NCBI GenBank assembly: GCA_024699855.1
Contig: JAMPIQ010000003.1
Span: forward strand, 6,448,001-6,512,000
Direction of reading: 5' to 3'
DNA: 64,000 bases
Origin: Aphelenchoides besseyi
Lineage: Eukaryota; Nematoda; Chromadorea; Rhabditida; Aphelenchoididae
This document shows, piece by piece, positions 48,801 to 60,392 of this stretch (the stretch's first letter is position 1; the number at the start of each line of letters is the position of its first letter). Made by a program: the position numbers and the translations under genes. Below the pieces are notes generated by a model. The model was not told the origin of the DNA, did no database searches, and worked only from the letters and a program-made list of their open reading frames with translations.

Positions 48801-50182
48801 ACGATGAGCCGTCCGGTTTTTGCGTCTCCTTTTTTTACGAAAGAATGCCAAACAGAGTGACCTCTCGCGTTCAGTCGCCGAGCTTTTTCATGATTGGAAC
48901 GTAAAATCGAAAACGTAGTTCGCGCTGTAAGATCTTCTCTTTTAACGTTTTCCATTTCAATTCCCTTTTCTCCGCCTTGTCTTTGCATATGACCTTCGAA
49001 CGCGTCGTCCATTTTTGTGCGCGGGTGGTCACTCGTTTTGAGTTTTTTGGTCGGATCTCAAAAATGACCCACGCGTTTTTTCCATTGCGCGAGAATCGTG
49101 GACGAGTGTTCGAAATTACGTACGAGAAACCAGAGAGACGGATGAGTATCTCGTCGTTCTACGGCAACTTTTTGAGCTAAAAACTTTGATCGAACAAAGG
49201 TCATTCGTTTGGTCACTCGGGTGGCCGCTTTCGTTTTTATGATTGTCGATAGATAGGAAGTTTTTAGCAGTTGTGTGCGGCCCCCTGAACCAATTTCTTG
49301 CGCAGCGAATCGATCGAAATGCCTTCGTGCCAAAGACTCCGCAGTCATTTTTTGTGACGCTCACCACAACTTTTTTCGGCAAGAGGCTGCGATTTTTGCT
49401 GGGCATCTGCGCAAAGGAATGTTGCGGTCGGATATTTGGGCCGCTTAAATTTGGCAATGCCGATTGGAGAGATCGTCTCCATTCGAGTTACGCAGAAACG
49501 ACCAGTTTTCTCTTCGCTATTGCAATTACGTCTTTTTTGCGTGCAATCGGATTCGCAAAAAAACGAGCGTGACCGCGGCTTCAGGAAACATTTCGTTAAG
49601 TTTCATGCAAACCGTGATCAAAATTTTCAAATCGCGCTTTCAGAGAATTTCGCCCCCCGGCATTTTTTTGTCCACTCCGAACGCCAAAACTTTTGAGTCG
49701 CCATTCGTGTTCGGCGGCTCGTAGAATTTAAGCGCGATGTTTGCAAACAAGCAAGCTCTTCAACTGGACGGACGAAAAAACTGGAAATTCGCCGTCGATC
49801 TCAAAATTTTTGGTTCGAATTTCGCGAAACCAAAAACGATCGACCGTACACTCCTTTCGCGTGTTTTACGATTGCGTCCGCTTGGCGTCGAAGACGCATG
49901 GCCAAAACTCTACGGTTTTTTGTTTTCTGTTGTGCGTCGGCGACTCAACGCGATTTTCCACAAAAACTGGATTTTGAATTTCGCAAAAAAAGAGATGCGC
50001 CGCCGGAGAATAGCTACGTGATGAGATGAGCCTCGCGACTAAAATTAATTTTTTGACGCAAAATTGGATTCCCGCTTTTAATTTTCGTTGTTTCGCGTGT
50101 GTGATCGTTCGCTCGACGTGACTCACTGGTCATTCCGTTTCAGTTTCCTTGTTGGCCTTCGACGTCGATCGCAGCGACGCAA
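42900..50182. other. Gene desert, 7.3 kb
   Basis: No gene I can support on either strand. The sequence is rich in TTCG/CGAA, long T-runs followed by CG, and open frames on all strands that show no domain or splice logic. It lies directly upstream of the duplicated zinc-finger gene and may hold its distal promoter or enhancers. A small GC-rich spot with repeated GCC flanked by GACGTC copies lies at about 47145-47175. Confidence 0.45.
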
Positions 50183-51411
50183 ATGTCGATTCCGAACGCT
50201 TCGACGCTTTTCGGACAACTTCAGTTGATGGGCCTATTCAATATCAACCAACAAAACGTTTCATCGTCTCCCAATCTTCAAGCATTTTTTGAGAATCAAG
50301 CATTCGCCGGACTCACGCCCACATCTACGTCCCAAGTCACTGAATCAAAAGTAAGTCAACGCGGCCGAACTAACAAAACGATCTGTTCAGCAAAACGATG
50401 CCTATTGTGATATCTGCGATAAAGTGTATTGCAATCGTTACTTCCTCAAGACTCATCGGCTAAAGAAACATGGTATTGCGGATTCGCCAATCAGTACAAC
50501 CACACCAACTGTCGCAACTATCAGTTCACCGTCAAAGACCGAAACTGATTGGACAGCTGAACCGCAAACACCACAGCGCTCCGAATCTCCAATGACCAAT
50601 TTGAACGAACATCCAACAAACATGCCACGATTAACGACTGAAAATGAGGATACACAGTATGTTTCAAAAGAAATTGACTTCTAAAATGTATTTCAAACCT
50701 TTTTGAAATATGTGATAAGCAATATTTTTAACCTAATTCGCGTTTTTAGATCACCGGAAAGTGGCAGTGAACAGCAAATTTGTCATAGCTGTGACTCTTG
50801 TGAGAAGGAGTTTGATTCGTTGACTCATTTGCTTCAACATCAACTTGTTCATCATAACGCTAATCAACAACCGACCCCTCAAACTCCAAAAACTCCCATT
50901 TCTCACCCACCACCAAGTCAGCCTAGTCCTCAATCCCAACAGCACACTCCAATTTCAACTGACGTCTTCAACACTTTGAGTCAATTGCTTCCAAATTTCC
51001 AATTTTCCGGCGGAAATTTTCAACAATCACCTCTTCTCAACTTGGGAAACTTCCAGTCAGGGTTGCCGCTTAGCGAGGAGTTAGATGTCGCAAGAATAGC
51101 TCAACAACTGACTGCCAGCCAATCGAATGGACTTCAAAACACGGGAATCACGGTATAAAAATGCCTTCAATCAAAATATATACATATTCTAGAAAACACC
51201 CAAACGGCAATATTCGTCTACCGGCAAAAATGTCTGCGATCTATGCAACAAAGAACTTTGCAATAAGTACTTCTTGCGTACTCACATGCTTAAGATGCAT
51301 AAGATCGTGCTTGACGAGAACAAGTCTATTGTACCAAACATTGATAGTTCAGAAAAAGAAAAAGAAGGCGACGACCCATCTCCTTGTGATATGTGCAGCT
51401 TAAAAGTGAAC
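50183..51411 (+). repeat. Zinc-finger gene duplication, copy 1
   Basis: Left half of the internal duplication; the offset to copy 2 is 1,214 bp at the first intron and 1,180 bp further on because the second intron is shorter in copy 2. The segment 50771-50998 matches 51951-52178 over 228 bases with a single difference. Confidence 0.93.
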
Positions 51412-52647
51412 ACTCCATCAATTCTTGAGCAGCTTAACTTAATGGGTCTAATGAATGGCAACCAACAAAACGGTTCATCGACTCCTGATCTTCAAGCATT
51501 TTTTGAGACTCAAGCATTAGCTGGACTCACGCCCACATCCACGTCCCAAGTCACTCAATCAAAAGTAAGTCAACGCGGCCGAACTAACAAGACGATCTGT
51601 TCAGCAAAACGATGCCTATTGTGATATCTGCGATAAAGTGCTTTGCAATCGTTACTTCCTGAAGACTCATCGGCTAAAGAAACATGGTATTGTGGATTCG
51701 CCAATCAGTACAACCACACCAACTGTCGCAACTATCAGTTCACCGTCAAAGACCGAAACTGATTGGACAGCTGAACCGCAAACACCACAGCGCTCCGAAT
51801 CTCCAATGACCAATTTGAGCGAACCTCCGGCCAAAATGCCACGATTAACGACTGAAAAAGAAGAAACACAGTAAGTTCTAAGAGTGTATCGGAATGATAC
51901 GATAAGCATGGATTAACTTTCATGTTTAGATCATCGGAAAGTGGTAGTCAACAGCAAATTTGTCATAGCTGTGACTCTTGTGAGAAGGAGTTTGATTCGT
52001 TGACTCATTTGCTTCAACATCAACTTGTTCATCATAACGCTAATCAACAACCGACCCCTCAAACTCCAAAAACTCCCATTTCTCACCCACCACCGAGTCA
52101 GCCTAGTCCTCAATCCCAACAGCACACTCCAATTTCAACTGACGTCTTCAACACTTTGAGTCAATTGCTTCCAAATTTTCATCTACCGCCACTTTTTAAC
52201 ATGGGAAACTTCCAGTCAGGGTTGCCATTTGGCCAGGAGTTAGATGTCGCGAGAATAGCTCAACTGCTGACTGCCAACCAATCAAATGGACCTCAAAACA
52301 CGGGAATCATGGTAAGACAATCTCTCTGTTCAAAAATATCTTGATTTAAGAAAACTCCCAAACGACAGTACACATCCACCAGCAAAAACTACTGCGATCT
52401 ATGCAACAAAGAAGTTTGCAACAAGTACTTCTTGCGTACTCACATGCTTAAGATGCATAAGATTGTGATCGATGAGAACAAAACTGTAATAGCGAACATC
52501 GATACGTTGGAAAAGGAGAAGGAAGGCGACATCTCATTCCGTTGTGATTTGTGTCGTCTAAAACTGGATACACGACAGGAACTGCGCGATCACAAACGCG
52601 AAGTCCACAACATCGCTCCCGCTGCCAATCAATCGGCCACAAACTGA
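50183..52647 (+). CDS. C2H2 zinc-finger protein made of two tandemly duplicated halves
   Basis: Start at 50183 (MSIPNASTLFGQLQLMGLFN). Each half carries, in order, a QLxLMGLxN/QNxSSxPxLQAFFE segment, finger A (YCDICDKVYCNRYFLKTHRL), a Thr/Pro-rich linker (DSPISTTTPTVATISSPSKT) and finger B (HSCDSCEKEFDSLTHLLQHQ). Then follow a Pro/Gln block (PQTPKTPISHPPPSQPSPQS), finger C (CDLCNKELCNKYFLRTHMLK) and finger D. In half 1 finger D is cut after CDMCSLKVNT and runs straight into PSILEQLNLMG of half 2; in half 2 it is intact (FRCDLCRLKLDTRQELRDHK). Total: seven whole fingers and one half finger. Introns recur at equivalent places in both halves. A nuclear nucleic-acid-binding role is inferred. I do not recognise an orthologue. 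It ends APAANQSATN. Confidence 0.88.
51412..52647 (+). repeat. Zinc-finger gene duplication, copy 2
   Basis: Right half. It begins inside what would be the fourth zinc finger of copy 1 and carries the intact version of that finger at its own end. Confidence 0.93.
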
Positions 52648-52799
52648 TTTGATAAAAATTGAAACTTCGTTGTTTTTGTATTAAATTGAATTAATGAAAC
52701 GGAAAACCAATAAATAACTTTTGTGTACAAAATAATCATGAATATATTATAAAACACTGCAAACTAATGAACGGAGTTGTAAACGTACAAAAAAAGAGT

Positions 52800-52885
52800 T
52801 GCTCGTGGCAGGAATCGAACCTGCGTCGTCGCAGCTTTGCAACATCGACCACAATGCGAAGTACTAACCACTATACTACACGAGC
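52800..52885 (-). tRNA. tRNA-His (GTG) with a 14-nt intron
   Basis: Identical to the copy at 14473-14558, intron included, but on the opposite strand 38 kb away. About 36 bases of 5' flank are also nearly the same. G at position -1; a T-run follows the 3' end. Confidence 0.93.
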
Positions 52886-53341
52886 CAAGGGCGAAAGCTC
52901 CAAAACTCCTTGTCACTCTCATCGTTTCTTTTCACTTCTACGGTTCCTGATGAGCTCATTAATTTGCGTGAAATTACATTCTTACTCATCTATTATTCAG
53001 TCAAGCGTTTTAATGAAAATCTGACAATTCAAGGAGCCGATAGTAGATGTTCAAGAATTCAACCTCATTTGCTGATCTTCGGTCTAGTAGATGAAATGGC
53101 CAAGTATTTGCGCTCCGACACTTTGGTCCACGGATAGTTGGAAGTACATGAGCAGAATGAAGAACATAAATAAGAAAGAATTTGAACTTTCACTGCGAAC
53201 ACAAGTACAATTTTGAAAGCCAAGCATTAACTGGTTAACTTTGTTACTGTGAAGCTAATTAGTCAAATTTCTTTGCATATTTTTGACTTTCAATGATTTC
53301 ATTTGGTCGATTATTTTAATCTGTTGGGCTGATTCGAGTTC
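52886..53341. other. Intergenic, holds the duplicated 5' flank of tRNA-His
   Basis: The first 40 bases are the conserved upstream flank shared with the tRNA-His at 14473. Beyond that I see nothing until the innexin start. Confidence 0.5.
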
Positions 53342-54704
53342 ATGATGCAAGTTCCCTACTTACTCGATTTTCTTCAGTCCTTGAAATCCACTCGTTTGGA
53401 CGATCATGTTGATCGACTTCACTATTTGACCACCACAGCTCTACTCACTTTCTTTGCTCTGCTGATCGGAACGAAACAAACGTTCGGCGAACCGTTGTAT
53501 TGTCTGACGCCTTCTAACTACATCGGTTCGTTCTTTTCATCTCCAAGACTTGCTTTCTAATTCAGATTCCTGGCATCAGTACATTCACAAGTACTGTTAC
53601 GTCACGGGAACTTATCATACGGGCAACGGTTCGATTGTCGACAATCGACAACCAAAACAGTTTGTCGCTTACTACCAAGTAAACAGATGAACAAGAAGAA
53701 CTCTTACTCTTTACATTTTAGTGGATTCCTTACGTTCTCGCAATTCAGGCATTTGCGTGTTACATTCCGCATTTGATGTGGTTGAGTTTCCTTTCGTTTG
53801 CAAATCTTGACTATAAGAACCCGGTTCAACGGTGTACGGACGCGCAAAACAAATCGGACGAAGAACGTCGATTGATACTTACAGATATCGCTATTCAAGT
53901 TCACTCCTCGCGTCAATTGACCTCGGTGGCCTTTCCGGCAACTTACGTTTATTTCGCAGCCAAACTACTTAACATCTGCAATTTGATCGCTCAACTCGTT
54001 TTCATGAGCCTCTTCATTGGTGATGGCAGTTGGAGTTGGATTATCAACGTGCTGAGTTCCGCTTTATACACTGACGGCTGGCAATCCACTGGCCTCTTTC
54101 CGCGTATCAGTTTCTGTGATTTCACACTGAACACTTTGGGTGATGTTCATCCGAGAACCGTTCAATGCGTGCTGGTAAGTCGTCTAAACTGCCTACAGCG
54201 AATCACTGGTCCAATTCAGCTGATCAACATGCTCAACGAAAAGGCATTTATCATTATTTATGCATGGCATTTGTGTGTTCTTCTCGTTACAATCCTTAAT
54301 TTGTTCTGCTTCATCTCTTCCATCTTGTTCAGCGACCAAAATGTGATCAAGAAATTGAGTACTAGCTTTAACGAGCATCACAAAACGCCAAATAACCAAA
54401 TGATCCATCTGTTCGTTAAGCAATATCTCGATTTGGATACTCGTCTTTTGCTGCGATTTGTTGGCAATCATTCTGGGACGTTGAATCGGATCCAATTGAC
54501 TGAAAGTCTTTTCCATTTGTTTGAACTAGATGAACCAAGTAAGTAGTCAAATGACTGTCACTTCTTAACACTGTTTTAGAGAAGAGCGAAGAAATAACAA
54601 CGGACAAAGTGGTCATTTTGCCATTTATCCAACAAGAAGGTAACTACAAAATTTAAAATTCGTGAATTTTTTCAGATTCGCACGAACATCAGTCGTACGC
54701 ATAG
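53342..54704 (+). CDS. Innexin (gap-junction channel subunit)
   Basis: Four-pass membrane channel protein forming invertebrate gap junctions and hemichannels. The start at 53342 is MMQVPYLLDFLQSLKSTRLD; an SxxxDDxVDRLHY-type start is usual for innexins. TM1 is YLTTTALLTFFALLIGTKQT, then the first extracellular loop with paired Cys (GEPLYCLTP; YIHKYCYVTGTY). The family signature YYQWIPYVLAIQAFACYIPH leads into TM2. The cytoplasmic loop is followed by TM3 (ICNLIAQLVFMSLFIG), the second Cys pair (PRISFCDFTL; RTVQCVL) and the block LINMLNEKAFIIIYAWHLCV (TM4). The usual VLPINLFNEK proline is absent here. Exons join in phase across introns of about 45 bp; the last two are tiny (KKSEEITTDKVVILPFIQQE and DSHEHQSYA). 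The subunit number cannot be assigned. Confidence 0.96.
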
Positions 54705-54935
54705 GCGCGATTTCCGCCCATTTTACTGACTCTGTGAGTTTAGATGAATAAATTGCTACTTAGTGCCATCGTTTGATCTACAAGCGCTTAAATAGAAAGC
54801 TGTAGTGATTGTCCAATTACATAGTACATCAAACGGAAGCAGAGCTAATAATTTGAATTCAATCTAAAGTTTCACGATTGAAAATGAATGTCGTTTATTG
54901 CGATTTTTTGATTATCCTTCGTATACACGAGCAAT

Positions 54936-55402
54936 TTAAACAGACGGGAATGATACTTGAGGTTTGTTTTGCTTCCACGGTTGTGACAAAACGTTCGCGG
55001 CGATTTCTTTGGGTGCCTCTGTCGGTTCGTTGGATGAACAAACATTTCCCTAAAACAAAGGATTAGAACAAGAAATCAAATTGAACAACTTTGCGGCAGT
55101 TTTTGTTTTGCGCGATTTGAAGTCGCAGTTCGTAGCTGACTCCACTAACAACTTGAGTCTTAACGCCGATGATTTTGATCAATACGTAAGGGTAAAGGTC
55201 GTTGCTTCGTTTGTTGTATTCCTCAACTGCTTGCTCAGCAATTCGCTAAAGTAACTCACAATGCAGAACATCCAAAACGCCTTAAACTTACCTTAATATC
55301 CGTTGAGTCGGTGTCGTTCTGTTCGACAGGTGCTCCAGGCATTTGAGCACTTGCAATCCAACAAATTGCCATAAGGCAGAAAAGAAAAGTCAGGGTTTTC
55401 AT
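54936..55402 (-). CDS. Secreted type-2-like cystatin (cysteine protease inhibitor)
   Basis: Inhibitor of papain-like proteases. The start at 55402 gives the signal peptide MKTLTFLFCLMAICWIASA. The mature chain has EQAVEEYNKRSNDLYPYVLI (alpha helix and first strand), the central hairpin motif TQVVSGVSYELRLQ (QxVxG loop), NCRKGNVCSSN (disulphide Cys) and the second hairpin QPWKQNKPQVSF (Pro-Trp). All three wedge elements are therefore visible, apart from a weak N-terminal Gly (MPGAP). Two introns of 40-46 bp split the gene; the second has a weak GTTGTT donor but is required by the frame. About 125 residues, normal for the family. A TATA box lies about 58 bases upstream of the ATG. Confidence 0.9.
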
Positions 55403-55459
55403 CACGAACTAAAAACAAAAATCAACACGTAAAATGAATCAATGAAAATTGAAATGAGC

Positions 55460-55465
55460 TTTATA
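55460..55465 (-). promoter_or_regulatory. TATA box of the cystatin gene
   Basis: TATAAA on the minus strand in the context GCTTATAAAGCTC, 58 bases before the cystatin start codon. The same CTTATAA core stands before the secreted protein gene at 15229. Confidence 0.6.
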
Positions 55466-56692
55466 AGCAGCGAGAGCGATTTTATTTTAAATTCCGCAAA
55501 TCAAATGGGGGCGTAAAACGCTGAAGGTCGGACAACAAAAAGCAAACGATCGCGTTCACGTTGTTTCCAAATAAACGTGTTGATTGGATTGATAAACAAA
55601 AGCGTTTCAAATGATCCCATCAACCAGACGAACGGCCCTTTCGTTGAATTGATTGAACGTCATTTGAGAATAAAAACGACTTTCCCTAATCCCGTTTATA
55701 TCGACAAGCAATGGATTAAACGAGAACAAGGCTTATAACTTGCTTTTGACACCACCGACATTTTACTGCCGAATAAGACCAGCGGGTCGACAAAAGAGCG
55801 AACAGGATTGCAACTTCACGACCTCATGGCTCATTTCACTGCTCTTCATTTTTTCGTATTCAAACGCCGAGATTGCTTTTCGTTCGGTGTTAATTTTATT
55901 TCGACGACGGAAAACCAATGGGCCTGCTTGAAAGCTCGTATCGAAAATCAACATCAATTTTCATCGGATTCATGTACGCTTCTTTGAACCAAACAAAATC
56001 GTATGTTTCTTTTAAGTTATTTGTCTATCGACTTCATTTTCGTGTCTAAAAACGGCGTCTCGTCTGAATTCCGTCTTCCAATTCCCGACGGCGTTTGCCA
56101 TTCGAGAACACGCGATTCACAGCCTCGAGTGTTGTAAGCGAAATCTCGTTTGTTGAGAATACAAAACAATACCCATAATTCAATTACGCTCTTCTTCTCT
56201 TCGGTTTACATTTCGAGATGAATTACTTGTGATTTTGCGTTTCGTACAAAGCAAACTCTCAGACCGTAACTTTCGCTTATTGCCGAGTGTTATGGTAATC
56301 GAAATGTCATAGTGGATCGTAGTGTCGGCTAAATATTTTCAAATTCCAAACAACTATACTGATTTTAAGGGCATCTCAAGAAAATGAAGGAAGAAGTCTT
56401 TGGGGAGTGATAACTTGAAGCAGTTGAAGAACATCAAGTGTCAAACATTGACCTTTTTTTGGAGTTTTCGAAGTTGAAACGCGTGAATCGAAAAAAACTC
56501 CCGCCTTACTACAAAAAACTTCTTCACACTTTTAAGCCCAACTTCCACTCTTTCGCACTACTTGAATTGATTGCTGTGGACAATTTAACTCGAAATTACG
56601 AGAAAAGGTGACTCTTCTTTTGCGTTCGCCTTCTCGAGTACTTACAATTTCATTTTTCGACTTGTAGGAAAATGCTCGACCGTTGAATTCGA
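55466..56692. other. Intergenic, no gene seen
   Basis: Upstream of the cystatin and of the next candidate exon. Nothing recognised. Confidence 0.5.
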
Positions 56693-56925
56693 TGGACTGG
56701 CTGCAAAGACGGTTGGTTTCGGCCTCAAACGGTGGTCGTTTAGTCTCGACGATCGTGAAACACGTGGGCAGCTCGAGAGACTCCTCACTCGAACGCAATG
56801 ATTCCACGGAACTGTTGAGTGCAACCGATGATGAATTGATGAGTCAAGACGGACAATCGAGTCAACAGGAAGACTGCTGGATTGAGGATTGGGAGATGGA
56901 TGAAACTTTTGATGCTGACCAATTA
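56693..56925 (+). CDS. Candidate first coding exon of a low-complexity protein
   Basis: The ATG at 56693 opens MDWLQRRLVSASNGGRLVST, a Ser-rich stretch (SSRDSSLERNDSTELLSATD) and an acidic end (WIEDWEMDETFDADQL) at a strong donor (TTA|GTAAGTTT, phase 0). Phase 0 matches both the small exon at 57688 and the exon beginning at 60393. It may therefore be the 5' end of the gene that continues beyond the window. No domain recognised. Confidence 0.5.
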
Positions 56926-57687
56926 GTAAGTTTCTCTCTGCAGAGCTCGCTTTCAAATCCGCAAGCTAAAGGGAAATCGTGCGTGCACGGTTTTTGAATT
57001 ACCAAAACCGGAGAGTAAGATTTTCCGCCGACTCGTTCAGCAACTGGAGGTCAACTCAAAGATCGAATTTATCGACTCGTCGACGTCCGCAGTTTTCGAA
57101 CGTGATTGACAACTCTGTCTCGTTCAGCGCTCAATTGTGCGATTTCGTAACGATGACAAACGTGTCTATTGATTCGCAGTAATCTTCTTTATTACACGCT
57201 TTTCGCTGTTCATTGCACCAAAAATCGATTGCACGAGTTTCCATAACCTCCAGCTGCTCCTTCGATTCTGAAGAGCGCGAACTGACTCGGAGGTCTTGTG
57301 CAGTTTGATTGCCCGAATCAGTTGGGAATCAATAAGCAAACTCGACTGAAAGTTTTCAATTTTGAAACGCGCAATTCGATACCGCAACGTTCATTCGCAT
57401 TACGCAAAAAGCATTCCGATAAACTGAGGAGTCCAAACGATCAGCTTCTTGCGCGTGTATCGGAAGTTTTAATTTTCGTTCCGCTTCGCGTTTACTCTTC
57501 TTCTTACAATCACCTGTATTGTATTTCTTTCGGGATCAACTCGCGCGTTCCGAACTTCACATCGCCGTTGTTCCACGTACGACCTTTGACTGTTCGTACG
57601 TACAGTTGCGGTTAAGGAGCCCTGGGGTTTACATCTAATCCTCGTTGTTTTGCGCAACAATGTTACTCGTTAACTCATGAATTGCAG

Positions 57688-57742
57688 GACGGCGATATGG
57701 GAGCTCGACATTCGACCAGCAAACTCAATTACGCGTTTTCAG
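57688..57742 (+). CDS. Candidate short or alternative first exon (myristoylation-like start)
   Basis: After TTGCAG, DGDMGARHSTSKLNYAFS ends at a GT donor in phase 1. The internal MGARHSTS fits the N-myristoylation pattern (Gly-2, Ser-6) if translation started at 57697. A following open segment from 57795 is in phase. Whether this belongs to the gene upstream, the gene downstream, or none is unresolved. Confidence 0.3.
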
Positions 57743-57859
57743 GTTGGTTTCTATTTTAAATTTGAAAACACAAAAAACAACTGAAAATGCGCAGCTCGGG
57801 CGTTTACTGTTTGGTTTTCGTCGCAACCAGTTTGTTTTATTCGCCAACAAACAACACGA

Positions 57860-60392
57860 ATTAGATGGCTTGAAGGCTGGAATCGTGTAGCAAATTTGGA
57901 CTCAGGTTCTTGTTTCGACTTCAACGATTATTCTCAACCGAAAGGTCACTATCAAGTGTTAATTTACGTGAAATTTCCCCTCACGGCATTTCTCCAGACA
58001 CGAGCCAGCACGCCGAATTCGTCTTTTTACACGTTGGCCAGTGGCGGTTTTTATCGCTTTGGCGCCTGGTCATTTCAAACGCACCGACTGGAAGCGCTCG
58101 TGGAGGTTTGAACGAAACGAATGACCACATGGCTTTTTCCCGACTTCATGAGATTTTTGGTGGGGATTACCATTGGAATTTCAATGTTCACTTGGAATAA
58201 ATCGTGAACTCATTTCTTCAAATCGCCAACTTTTCCTTTCACTCCGACGCCCTTGCGGAATTTCATGCGGCGATTCCGTCGATCCTCCGCTTCAAAGCGG
58301 TCGGACAGAATTTTGCTTGTCGCGCGACTTTCTGCTTCGGATCTTACAGACGACTTGTAATTGTGATCGATCAGAAACCATGTTGTTGTTTGAACAAAAA
58401 AGGTCATCGAACAGAAGACAACAATTCACGCAAACAGACGGTTCATGACCTCCCGCCTAATGGGAACTCCCCGCTGTCCACTCGATCGTCTGGAGTCGTG
58501 AGTTCGTTTCGTAATCGTGCATCGCACTTCAAAAAGTTCGATCGCTTTCGACCTCAGACGCGCATTTCTCCGTCCACTTTCACTCGTGCGCTGAAATTTC
58601 GAATTCGCACTCGAAGCGAAGAGTGCGATCGGTTATTTTTGGATCATTCGGGGATAATTTTAGAACTTGAGGCGATTGGATTCGTTGCGATTTTGTTCTT
58701 TTGGTCCATCAGTTAAACATCTTAATTTCCAGCAACGGGCTTGTCGTTTTTATCGCACCACTTCTACAGCTACATACCCTCGACCATTGAATGGTCTATC
58801 TATGCGGTTCTCACGCAATTGTGATTAGAAGATTTGCACAACGTGCACCGACGATTCCCGATTGCAGTTCGGAGTTTTTGTTTGCGAAAAATTCCAAAAA
58901 GTCCTCTTCATCGTGCGGACTTCTGTGCGACGCATAAGATGAACGATTTTCATGATTTCGTTCGTCTACAATTTGCGCATTTGTCTGTTGGTCCAGCGGC
59001 TTCAGCATCAGACGTTTGCGTGTACTTTACGGAATTCTCCACGCAATGACGTAATCTTTTGCTTGTTTTACATCCTCCGCTTTTGGTGCAAGAAACTTAA
59101 TTCGAAAAGTGAATTTGTATTGTCGACTATCGTTCTTCTTTTGATTCAGACAATTTGTCGTGTCTTTAGGCGAACAATGGACCCTAAAGGTTGTTGTTAA
59201 GTTCAACGAGATCAATTCATCTCTTTTCGTCGTTAACTTCAGTTCGGATAGTGCGATTGCTATCGTTTCCAATGTCTGTTGGCTTAGAAGCAAGAATTCA
59301 AACCGTCTTTAGAATCTGTTGTGTGTATCTGATTTCGCATCTACAACGACTGCAACATGTTCATCTCGTCTTGATGGGCGTCGTAGACACACGATTTGCG
59401 GTCGCGGTCTTCAGGCGCGCAATTGCGCTCTTTTCGATGCATCGAATGAAAGAAAATGCGCACGACATGCGCGGGATGATGTGAATGGATCGATCGCGCA
59501 GACGAAAGCGAAATCGACGGCGCCAAAATCATTGCGAATCGACGTTTTTTTCAATTTCTCTTTTTTTTTGGTGTTGTTCCTATTCGGCACGTTTATTCTT
59601 TGGCACTCATTTCTGTTGACAACGAATCTCTTGTTCGGTTTTTTATTGCGTTCTTGTTGCGTCGACAGCAGTCCGGTTCTTCGGGTATCTGTAACGTTGA
59701 TCTTGCGTCGTTGTTTTTCTTGGACTCACGACCTTAATTGCGTATCTCGACATTCGTGACTTTTCAAGCGTTCGCTTCTTTACTCCTCAGCTTTTGGATT
59801 CTCATCTCCGTGCAACTTCAGAAGCCGTCGATGTGGACGTGTATTTAGAGATTTGCGCGATCTTCTGTGTGATCGTAGAAGCACATTGTTTGTCAGTGGG
59901 ATTCGTTGTTTTGGCTTCTAATTTCTACCGTTGGTCCTCTCTTGTTGTTACGGTAATCACATGCAATTATTCCGAATAATCTTCTCCGTTTTCTTGTGCC
60001 GTTCGATTACACACAATTGTCGTCTTTTTAATCAGCCGTCAAATCGCGTGATCGTCGGTGCTGTGAACTCGGCAGATGAATTCGAAGACGACGAATTGAA
60101 GCCGGTTTCCGCGTGAAATCGCCTTTAAATGTCGAGGTTCAAGCGGTGGGTGGAGTTGTTTTCCGGCGCTTCTCGACATGTTTTAGCGCATCTTCTTTGA
60201 TGTCCGGTTCTTCCTGATTGTTACGATTCTTCTATTTCATCATTGTTTCTTTAAGCTTTTCTTTCTTCTACTTGAATTCCAATAACTTACTGCTGTAGAG
60301 CTCAGGTCGTGATTATCCGTTCGTTCACGTGTCGTCTTCAACTTCTCAATCTTGCAATCTTTTAGGTTTGCTCGCCTCTATTCGTCTTTCAG
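57860..60392. other. Probable intron or upstream regulatory DNA
   Basis: Sequence similar in texture to the 43-50 kb desert (CpG- and T-run-rich). No exon I can support. Confidence 0.4.

Noticed and set aside
43000..50100. Many long open frames on both strands (for example 44440-44042 minus, 49243-49572 plus)
   Set aside because: They overlap one another in several frames, contain no recognisable domain and lack the consistent short introns seen in the real genes. They reflect base composition.
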